Below, in pieces: positions 58,053-64,000 of a stretch of 64,000 bases of DNA; position 1 is the stretch's first letter, and each line of letters opens with the position of its first letter. Position numbers and translations under genes: made by a program. This stretch comes from Nocardia bhagyanarayanae (lineage in GTDB: Bacteria > Actinomycetota > Actinomycetes > Mycobacteriales > Mycobacteriaceae). The stretch spans positions 3,534,001 to 3,598,000 of the forward strand of contig NZ_VFPG01000001.1 in assembly GCF_006716565.1 (NCBI RefSeq), given 5' to 3'. A model generated the notes under the pieces. The model did no database searches and was not told the origin of the DNA. It saw nothing but the letters and a program-made list of their open reading frames with translations.

Positions 58053-58757
58053 ATGGGCGTGGCGGAGTTCGAGTTACTCACCGAGAGATTTCTCTCGGCG
58101 CTGCGCCGAGGCGGGGGCGACATCTCGGCCGCGTGCCAGGCCGCCGTGCAGGTGCTTCCGGTGCAGCGGGCCGCCATCATGATCGACGAACGCGATGTGG
58201 GCGTGCAGCCCTGGTGCAGCAGCGACGAGGTCGCGGCGCGGGTCGAGACGGTGCAGGCGACGGTCGGCGAGGGGCCCGCGGTGGACGCGGTGGCCACCGG
58301 CGTGCCGGTCTCGGTCGTCGATCTGACCGCGAACTGCGGGCGCTGGCCGGGCTTCGCCGCCGCGCTGGCCCGGGAACCGGTTTCCGGCGCGATGACCGCG
58401 ATGCCCTTGCGCTCGGGCGCGGTGCGGTTCGGCGCGCTCGATCTGTACCGGGCCAGCCCCGGTCGCCCGAACAGGTCGATGATGTCCGCCGGACTCCACA
58501 TCGCCGACATCATCACCGCCCACCTGGTCTCGGCCAGGTCCGGTGCCGCCGAGCAGGCGGGGGAGTGGCTGCGCCGGCCGCTGACGAGCGCGTCGATCCA
58601 CCAGGCGGCGGGCATGGTGATCGCCCAGCGCGGAGTCTGCCCCAGGGACGCGTACGCCACGCTGCGGACTTACGCGGTGCGCCAGGGCATCTCGCTGGCG
58701 GAGGCGGCCGAGCGCGTGCTGCGGCGGCGCATCCGTTTCGACAAGGAAGCCCGCTGA
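58053..58757 (+). CDS. GAF-ANTAR regulator
   Basis: 234 residues. The GAF domain spans about 20-150 (IMIDERDVGVQPWCSSDEVA, VGEGPAVDAVATGVPVSVVDL). The C-terminal ANTAR three-helix domain spans about 175-230 (IHQAAGMVIAQRGVCPRDAYATLRTYAVRQGISLAEAAERVL). ANTAR proteins bind paired hairpins in mRNA leaders and prevent termination. The GAF ligand is unknown. It converges with a second GAF-ANTAR gene 22 bp away. Confidence 0.9.
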   Translation: MGVAEFELLTERFLSALRRGGGDISAACQAAVQVLPVQRAAIMIDERDVGVQPWCSSDEVAARVETVQATVGEGPAVDAVATGVPVSVVDLTANCGRWPGFAAALAREPVSGAMTAMPLRSGAVRFGALDLYRASPGRPNRSMMSAGLHIADIITAHLVSARSGAAEQAGEWLRRPLTSASIHQAAGMVIAQRGVCPRDAYATLRTYAVRQGISLAEAAERVLRRRIRFDKEAR

Positions 58758-58779
58758 ACCACCACCGCTACGCCCAGGC

Positions 58780-59502
58780 CTAGCGCTCGGCGGGCGTGGC
58801 CAGCACGACCGCCGCATCGACGCTGCCCGCCACGATGGCGCCCGCCAGTTCGGCGAGCCGTAGCCCGCACCGTCGCGCGTGCGCGCGCAGGCGGCCGAAC
58901 GCCTCGGTCATATCGAGGTCGCCGCGCTCGGCGAGCACCCCTTTGGCCTGCTCGACGACCACCCGGTCCTGCAACGCCACCGGCAGTCTGGCCTGCATCG
59001 GCTCGATCCTCGGTCGCAGCACGTGCTGCGCGATGCCGATGGCCGCGAGGTCGGCGAGGATCTGTCCCGACCGCACGGCGGCCCGGTCCAGCGCTCCCGG
59101 CGCGGCGCCGAAGATGGTCAGGGCGCCGATGTTGTCGGCGCGCAGCCGCAGCGGCAGGGCGTAGGTCGAGCGGTAGCCGTGTTCCAGTGCGTGCCTGGCG
59201 AATTCGGGCCAGACCAGGGTGGCGGCGGCGAGGTCGTCCACGATCGCGGGGCTGCTGGTGCGGTAGGCCTGCCTGGTCGGTCCGTCGACGGTTTCGACAA
59301 GCCAGCGCGCTCGCTCGTCGGTGGCCGCGAGCACCCGCAGCTCGCCGCGATGGTCGCCGAGGAACAAACCGGCCTCGGCGCCGCCCGTCAGTTCGGCACA
59401 CGCGTCGACCAATTGCTGCGATAGCTCCACGACATCGAAATCGCTCGCCAGTGTGCCGACCGACCGCACAAGCACGTCCAGCAGCGGCGCGTGCGCTCCC
59501 AT
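58780..59502 (-). CDS. Second GAF-ANTAR regulator
   Basis: 240 residues from ATG 59502, with GGGAGA upstream. A GAF domain (about 20-160: LFLGDHRGELRVLAATDERARWL, ALPLRLRADNIGALTIFGA) is followed by an ANTAR domain (LQDRVVVEQAKGVLAERGDLDMTEAFGRLRAHARRCGLRLAELA). It is divergent from a third, truncated GAF frame. Probably an RNA-binding antiterminator responding to a small molecule or redox signal. Confidence 0.88.
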   Translation of the reverse strand: MGAHAPLLDVLVRSVGTLASDFDVVELSQQLVDACAELTGGAEAGLFLGDHRGELRVLAATDERARWLVETVDGPTRQAYRTSSPAIVDDLAAATLVWPEFARHALEHGYRSTYALPLRLRADNIGALTIFGAAPGALDRAAVRSGQILADLAAIGIAQHVLRPRIEPMQARLPVALQDRVVVEQAKGVLAERGDLDMTEAFGRLRAHARRCGLRLAELAGAIVAGSVDAAVVLATPAER

Positions 59503-59735
59503 GGGGGTCTCCCTGAGTGATCGCAATGAGTCGAGCGGAAGTGGAGCCTCGCCTTTCATGTTTGCACCCGAATAGCGTTCGTGTCGACCGCACTTGCGGC
59601 GTCATGCGTCGAATCGCCATGGCGGCCGAGTGTTTCGGCGTGTCGCCGACCGTCCATACCATGGAGGGTTGGCAGATGCGGTGCGGTATCTCCGAGGCGG
59701 GCGCGCGGGGTTCGCCGGTACAGGGGTGGTTCGGT

Positions 59736-60038
59736 ATGTCTGACAGCGAGCTGCTTGTCACAGCCTTGTCCGGGCTCGTCGGGCTGCTGCCCGAACCGGG
59801 CGATCTCGTCGAACCGCTGCACCGGGTGATCGACAGCGCCACCGACGCGCTCGATCTGGCGGGCTGCGCGGTGCTGCTCGTCGCCGACGGATACTCCGGC
59901 GTCGTCACGGCGACGCCGGCCGCGCTGGCGGACGTCGCCCTCAGCCAGCGCAGCAGCGAGCGCGGACCCGCGCTGGACGCGCTGCGCCACGGCGAACCGG
60001 TCGCCGTCGCCGACGTTCGCGAGCACCATTCCGCGTGA
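59736..60038 (+). pseudogene. Truncated GAF (ANTAR-type) regulator
   Basis: 100 codons from ATG 59736. The sequence follows the same pattern as the intact GAF-ANTAR protein (LLVADGYSGVVTATPAALADVAL, ERGPALDALRHGEPVAVADV), then stops at REHHSA, just where the GAF domain should continue with a RWP-like segment. No remaining GAF or ANTAR sequence is found downstream before the TetR gene. Best read as a gene cut by insertion or deletion at about 60030. Confidence 0.6.
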
Positions 60039-60099
60039 AGATCTTTCCGGCTCACCGCCGGCGTCATGGCTGGGCCGATGACGACGACCTCGGCCTGGT

Positions 60100-60738
60100 C
60101 TATTGCCCCGGCGTGCCCGGGGGGAACCCGGTCTCGGCGACGTCGGGGGTCGCTGCCGTGGCGAGGGTGTGCGCCACCGTGGTGGCGGCCAGCCGGGCCA
60201 CGACGCGCAGCTCGGCCACCGGTGCGCCGGCACGGCTCAGGACCGCGAGCGACTGGTTGACCGCGACGACATAGGTCGCCAGCTCGTCGAGGGTTGCGGT
60301 GTCGGCCTGAGTGTGCGTCAGCGCGGTGCGGATCCGCCGGCGCTGCGTCTCGAGCAGCCCGCGCACCTGCATGCCGCTGTCCTGTGTCAGCGTCGGGGAC
60401 TGTGCGGCGGACTGGGCGATCAGACACCCCCCGGGGACCGAAGGATCGGCGATACGGTCCAGCGTGACGTCGAAGAATGCTTGCACCGCCCGCACCGGAT
60501 CATGGGGGTGCGCGCAGAGCGCGTGCTCGTACTGCGCGCCGTAGATCGAGGAATAGTGGTCCAGGCATCGGCGGAACAGCACTTCCTTGGTGCCGAAGGT
60601 GCCGTAGAGCGAACCGCGGCCCAGACCGGTGGCCGAACCGAGAGCATCGAGTGAGGCGTCGGCGTACCCGAGCTGCCAGAAGACTCGCATGGCCCGGTCC
60701 AGGGCCGCATCGACATCGAACTGCTTGCGGCCCGACAT
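60100..60738 (-). CDS. TetR-family regulator
   Basis: 212 residues from ATG 60738, with GGAGGGTG upstream; the frame extends upstream but lacks another good start. The helix-turn-helix is in YADASLDALGSATGLGRGSLYGTFGTKEVLFRRCL. The C-terminal region (GGCLIAQSAAQS, LLETQRRRIRTAL) resembles the TetR_C group of AcuR/YcdC-like regulators. It is divergent from an alpha/beta hydrolase gene; two matching operator sites lie between them. Confidence 0.92.
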   Translation of the reverse strand: MSGRKQFDVDAALDRAMRVFWQLGYADASLDALGSATGLGRGSLYGTFGTKEVLFRRCLDHYSSIYGAQYEHALCAHPHDPVRAVQAFFDVTLDRIADPSVPGGCLIAQSAAQSPTLTQDSGMQVRGLLETQRRRIRTALTHTQADTATLDELATYVVAVNQSLAVLSRAGAPVAELRVVARLAATTVAHTLATAATPDVAETGFPPGTPGQ

Positions 60739-60788
60739 ACCGCACCCTCCTGTCGTGTGTGACGTGCGATATGAGCCTACCCCCATCT

Positions 60789-60829
60789 TGGATCGAACAG
60801 TCCAACTATCTTTGACTGATCGATCCAAG
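60789..60829. promoter_or_regulatory. Two oppositely oriented TetR operators
   Basis: Site 1 is TTGGATCGAACAGTCCAA (60789-60806). Site 2 on the minus strand is TTGGATCGATCAGTCAA (60829-60813), the same sequence with one substitution and one deletion. Around them a 14-bp perfect inverted repeat, CCATCTTGGATCGA (60784-60797) and TCGATCCAAGATGG (60821-60834), spans the divergent promoter region. Confidence 0.75.
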
Positions 60830-60906
60830 ATGGTTAGCGTGACCACCGCAACCGCCGCCTCGGCCATCTCATGAACCCCTGTCCAGCCCCGCAACCAAGG
60901 ATGATC

Positions 60907-61869
60907 ATGACTCTGTCGCCAGGACTGCCCACCCCCGATGGCCCCGGATCCGTCTCACAAGTGCCCAACCTTCCGACCGGATTCACCGACACCTTCACCA
61001 GCCGCTATGTCGACATCGGCGAACTACACCTGCACGCGGTCACCGGCGGTGAAGGCCCGGCGTTGCTGCTGCTGGCCGGCTGGCCCCAGACCTGGTATGC
61101 CTGGCGGCTGCTGATGCCTGCGCTGGCCCGCGACTTCCAGGTCGTCGCGGTCGATCCGCGCGGTGTCGGGCTGTCCGACAAGCCCCGCGGCGGGTACGAC
61201 ACCGGCACGCTCGCCCGCGACATGGTGGCGCTGATGGACGCGCTCGGGCATGAGCACTTCGCCATGGTCGGCCACGACATCGGGATGTGGACCGGCTATG
61301 CCCTGGCAGCCGATCACCCAACCAGGCTCGACCGCCTCGCCGTCGCCGAAGCCGCGATCCCAGGACTGTCGCCCTCACCGCCGCTGTTCGGCAGCCAGCA
61401 GGCCAACGACCGCCTCTGGCATTTCGCCTTCAACCGCCACGCCAATCTCAACGAGCAGCTGATCAGCGGACGCGAACACCTCTTCTTCGGCCACCAGTTC
61501 GCCACAAAATCCGCCAGACCGCTGCCCGCCTACGCCGTCCAGCACTACATCGACACCCTCGCGACCGACCCCGCGGCGCTGCGAGGCAGCTTCGAGTTCT
61601 ACCGCGCACTCGATACGACCATCGCGCAGAACCAGGACCGCAAGACCCGGCGGCTGACCCTGCCTGTCCTGGCGATCGGGGGAGCGCAGAACCTGGGCGC
61701 CTCGGTCGGCGAAACGATGACACTCGCCGCCGACGACGTGGACAGCCTCGTCCTGCCCGAGTGCGGCCACTATCCCGCCGAGGAAGCCCCCGGGGCGATG
61801 CTGGCGGCGCTGACCGCGTTCCTGGCCCCGTACCGGAACCGGTGGACTGCCTCGGACGTCCGCAGATAA
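60907..61869 (+). CDS. Alpha/beta hydrolase (epoxide hydrolase-like)
   Basis: 320 residues from ATG 60907, with AAGGA five bases upstream; earlier starts at 60871 and 60901 are possible. The oxyanion region LLLAGWPQTWYAWR has the HGWP-like motif of epoxide hydrolases, with Ala for His. The nucleophile is D124 in VGHDIGMW, and the catalytic histidine is H288 in PECGHYPAEE. An aspartate nucleophile favours epoxide hydrolase or dehalogenase chemistry over esterase. Expression is probably repressed by the divergent TetR protein until substrate is present. Confidence 0.88.
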   Translation: MTLSPGLPTPDGPGSVSQVPNLPTGFTDTFTSRYVDIGELHLHAVTGGEGPALLLLAGWPQTWYAWRLLMPALARDFQVVAVDPRGVGLSDKPRGGYDTGTLARDMVALMDALGHEHFAMVGHDIGMWTGYALAADHPTRLDRLAVAEAAIPGLSPSPPLFGSQQANDRLWHFAFNRHANLNEQLISGREHLFFGHQFATKSARPLPAYAVQHYIDTLATDPAALRGSFEFYRALDTTIAQNQDRKTRRLTLPVLAIGGAQNLGASVGETMTLAADDVDSLVLPECGHYPAEEAPGAMLAALTAFLAPYRNRWTASDVRR

Positions 61870-62211
61870 TCTCGCGAATCCCTAGGCGGTAGCCGCGCCC
61901 TCGGCGGCAAGATGACCGCCAGCGATTTCAGTTTTCGGTGGTGACGAGCGGTGGCCTGGCTATCGTGGCCGGGCAGGAAGTCGCGGGCAGCTGGCTCTGG
62001 CCCTCTCGGTCGCGGTCTGAGGGGGCATCTCTGCCGAACGGGGTGTCGGTTCGAGCTGCCATGCCGGTAGCGGTCCGGATCAGGGACTGGAACACGACTC
62101 CAACCGCGACGCAACCCATCGACGCCCCTTCGACTCCGATGGCCCCAAATCGATGTCCTCGTGCCGCTGGCGCAGCCGCCGAATGCGCTCGAGCTGAGCC
62201 CCGAGGCGGTC
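61870..62211. other. 342-bp intergenic stretch, no confident gene
   Basis: This lies between the hydrolase stop and the DUF1990 stop (convergent). No reading frame has a ribosome site and recognisable domain. A minus-strand frame across 61928-62180 shows some protein-like composition but no family. No strong hairpin was found. Confidence 0.3.
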
Positions 62212-62730
62212 TTAGGGCCTCGTCGGGAGGGTGGCCAGGTAGCGGCCCGCCATGACGCGCTGCATGAGGCGGGACACTGGGCCGCCGAGTTTGGTGTACC
62301 AGGATGCGGGGCGGGAGAAGGCCGTGATCAAGCCGTGGACCGAGTCGTCGGTGGGGTCGTACTCCACCGCGAACAGTTCCTCGCCGATCTCGGGGTGGCC
62401 GGGCAGCGTGCCGTAGGCGAAACCGCGCCGGTTCTCGTCCTCGAGCACGTACACCACGCGGCAGGGCGCCACGAGGGCGATCGGACCGATTCCGAGTCGC
62501 ACGGTGAGCGCCGTGCCGGGCTCGGCCGTCGGCGTGCTCGCGTGCCCGAAGATGCCGACGCCCTTCTGCATTCGGTACGCGAGGATTTCCGCCCCGGCCC
62601 GCTCGAACAGTTCCCGGCCGGTGCCGAGCCGCCGCCGCAAGCGGAAGCGGTGGTAGCCCTCCGGAAGTTCGCCCCTGGTAGCGCCGATCTCCCGATAGGT
62701 GAACCACGGACCACCGAGTTCGTTCTCCAT
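62212..62730 (-). CDS. DUF1990 family protein
   Basis: 172 residues. FTYREIGATRGELPEGYHRFRLRRRLG and RVVYVLEDENRRGFAYGTLPGHPEIGEELFAVEYDPTDDSVHGLITAFSRPASWYTKLGGPVSRLMQRVM are the DUF1990 pattern from end to end, with typical length. Function is unknown; the fold is thought to be related to lipid-binding proteins. The peptidase frame upstream runs into this gene in another frame. Confidence 0.88.
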   Translation of the reverse strand: MENELGGPWFTYREIGATRGELPEGYHRFRLRRRLGTGRELFERAGAEILAYRMQKGVGIFGHASTPTAEPGTALTVRLGIGPIALVAPCRVVYVLEDENRRGFAYGTLPGHPEIGEELFAVEYDPTDDSVHGLITAFSRPASWYTKLGGPVSRLMQRVMAGRYLATLPTRP

Positions 62731-63542
62731 ACCTCGATCATGGTCCGCATCCGGACGCTTAGGAAGCGACGCGTGCCGTGCGCTCCCTCACCGCCAGACC
62801 ATTGCCAGGCAACTCGGTACATATCGTGCACCACCCCTTCGGAGGTGGCGCTTCCGACCGGCCGCGCACCCGGACCCGTTTCGACCGGCTCGAGGCGCAG
62901 CGGCGCGAAGTGCACCAGGCCGAGCGGATCGAGATATTCCGGGCGTCCGCGCCGTCCCGCTTCCCGGCGCAGACCCCAGTGCAGACAGGCGGGAGCAGCG
63001 CAGTCCGCGTGACCTTCCTCGAGCGTGCCGATCGGAGTGCCACGTGCCACCCGCGCTCCGACCGAGACCCGCGCTCGAACGGGCTCGTAGGTCGTGCGCA
63101 GCCCGCCCGGGTGGTCGATCGATACGACTGGTTTGCCCGCCACTTCACCGGCGAACACGACGATGCCCGCTCCCGCCGCGACCACCGTCTGGCCCGGCGT
63201 CCCGGCCAGATCGACACCACGATGGCCGGGCAGCCAGTCCTGGGCAGGCCGGTCGAACCGTCGCTCCACCGTGGGACGGGGCCGCAGCGGCCAGCCGAAC
63301 TCACCGCCGGGTGCGGCCGCCGCCGTGGCCCCTTCGCAGGCCGCGAGCAGGACCGCGACCAACGCCAGCAGCACCGGCGATCTTGCCGCTCGCCGCAGCC
63401 GGGTATCGCAACACCTGCTGCGGCAGCCCGACCTCGTCCGTTCCAGCCGCTGCTCTATGAACCGCGTGTCGGCTGCGGTCCTCGATGCGCCTGAAACGCG
63501 GACCTCGCTGTCGCGGCGCAGGGTCGACTCGCCCGGTGTCAC
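62328..63542 (-). CDS. M23 (LytM-type) peptidase with abnormal ends
   Basis: The peptidase part is clear: a hydrophobic segment with lipobox-like LLAAC (Cys codon 63338-63336), then GHRGVDLAGTPGQTVVAAGAGIVVFAGEVAGKPVVSIDHPGGLRTTYEP and CLHWGLR. HxxxD gives two metal ligands and the HWG histidine the third; the preceding catalytic-His position is Cys. Core coding runs from about 63380 to 62870. No start codon lies close to the signal segment (nearest GTG 63542, 68 codons upstream, or GTG 63374 inside it). No stop occurs before 62328, inside DUF1990. It matches Rv2891 by position. Possibly frameshifted or decaying. Confidence 0.6.
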   Translation of the reverse strand: MTPGESTLRRDSEVRVSGASRTAADTRFIEQRLERTRSGCRSRCCDTRLRRAARSPVLLALVAVLLAACEGATAAAAPGGEFGWPLRPRPTVERRFDRPAQDWLPGHRGVDLAGTPGQTVVAAGAGIVVFAGEVAGKPVVSIDHPGGLRTTYEPVRARVSVGARVARGTPIGTLEEGHADCAAPACLHWGLRREAGRRGRPEYLDPLGLVHFAPLRLEPVETGPGARPVGSATSEGVVHDMYRVAWQWSGGEGAHGTRRFLSVRMRTMIEVWRTNSVVRGSPIGRSALPGANFRRATTASACGGGSAPAGNCSSGPGRKSSRTECRRASASSGTRARRRPSPARRSPCDSESVRSPSWRPAAWCTCSRTRTGAVSPTARCPATPRSARNCSRWSTTPPTTRSTA

Positions 63543-64000
63543 GGTCACTACCGCGGCACCGAGGAAGCCGAACCGCCGGGGATCTCGGCCGAGGCAGGCG
63601 CCGCGCGAAACGTCTCGGATGTCGGCGCCACGGGCAGCGGTGACGATATGTCTCGGGGGCGAATGGACAGACAAACCGATCCGACGCACGCGTCGGGAGC
63701 GGATCCCGGTCGGCCGCCTGGCACGCGCAGCGGAAGTGGCGCGAGCTGACGGAAAGGCAGATTCCGCGCCCGTGGCGGCAGACAGACCGAACCGAAGCAA
63801 AGGTGGTCGGGCACAGCGCCCGGCGTACGCCTCGGCGCATCCCGCGCCACATCCGATGGACACCGGATGTCCCAGCAGTCCACGACGGGATCGGAGGCCG
63901 TCGGCGCGCCCGGTGCGTCTCGCACGCGATCGGCGAAGCACGTCGTTGCCGAACACTCGGGACCCGCAGGCGGCCGAGCGTCGGCCGTCGCAGGCCACCC
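63543..64000. other. Upstream region, probably of rpsB beyond the window
   Basis: About 460 bp with no convincing gene. By synteny the next gene should be rpsB on the plus strand. Two related segments, at 63668-63688 and 63779-63799, match at 18 of 21 positions (CAGACA-ACCGA-CCGA-GCA). Open frames here are Arg/Pro-rich and without ribosome sites. Confidence 0.4.

Noticed and set aside
58670..60427. 585-codon minus-strand frame across the GAF genes
   Set aside because: It covers three real genes in other frames, is Arg/Ala-rich and has no domain.
63301..63925. Two minus-strand frames of about 125-183 codons at the right end
   Set aside because: Arg/Pro-rich composition, overlap with the peptidase core in another frame, no ribosome site or known domain.

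Overview
This is high-GC actinobacterial DNA, most likely Nocardia or a close relative in the Mycobacteriales. GTG and TTG starts are frequent. There is a mycothiol-dependent formaldehyde dehydrogenase, which is a mycothiol-user marker. The housekeeping genes smc, ftsY, amt-glnB-glnD, ffh, rpsP-khpA-rimM-trmD, rplS, lepB, rnhB, DUF2469, yraN, comM-like, dprA, xerC and an M23 peptidase run in the order I recall from Mycobacterium tuberculosis (about Rv2922c to Rv2891). rpsB is expected just beyond the right end. The genus is inferred from this order and from protein flavour, not from a marker search.

Layout. 0.1-2.5 kb: a three-gene envelope operon (Cys-pair membrane protein, ATP-grasp protein of the glutathionylspermidine-synthase family, DUF350 protein). 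2.6-4.9 kb: mycothiol-linked formaldehyde genes and a divergent DUF1707 protein. 5.0-10.5 kb: accessory pair of a double SLATT/DUF4231 membrane protein and a 1456-residue TIR-nSTAND-transmembrane-WD40 protein, the best candidate for an undescribed conflict (anti-phage or abortive-infection) system. 10.5-12.3 kb: a repeat-bearing membrane protein and the smc upstream region. 12.3-15.9 kb: smc. 16-20.6 kb: stress and metabolism genes (Acg-like nitroreductase, MBL hydrolase, NmrA protein with divergent TetR regulator, DUF2237). 21-29.3 kb: protein targeting and nitrogen signalling (ftsY, GlnR-box-preceded amt-glnB-glnD, ffh). 29.4-33.4 kb: amidohydrolase, reductase, ribosomal S16 operon.

33.4-44 kb: VOC protein, PQQ-type lipoprotein, GAF-LuxR regulator divergent from two acyl-CoA ligases, a four-copy 95-bp tandem repeat abutting tex, a membrane protein. 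43.3-47.4 kb: an ECF41-type sigma factor with a divergent DoxX-like / FAD oxidase / serine hydrolase operon. The two promoters facing apart in the shared intergenic region carry the same [TC]GTTAC[GC]-N16-CGTC signature. 47.5-54.7 kb: rplS, lepB, rnhB, DUF2469, yraN, comM-like, dprA, xerC. 54.7-64 kb: DUF202 pair, alkylsulfatase, GAF/ANTAR regulators including a truncated one, a TetR/alpha-beta hydrolase pair with clear operators, DUF1990 and an M23 peptidase with abnormal ends.

No tRNA, rRNA, CRISPR, insertion sequence or prophage was recognised. Many long antiparallel reading frames exist only because of the GC content and were left out.
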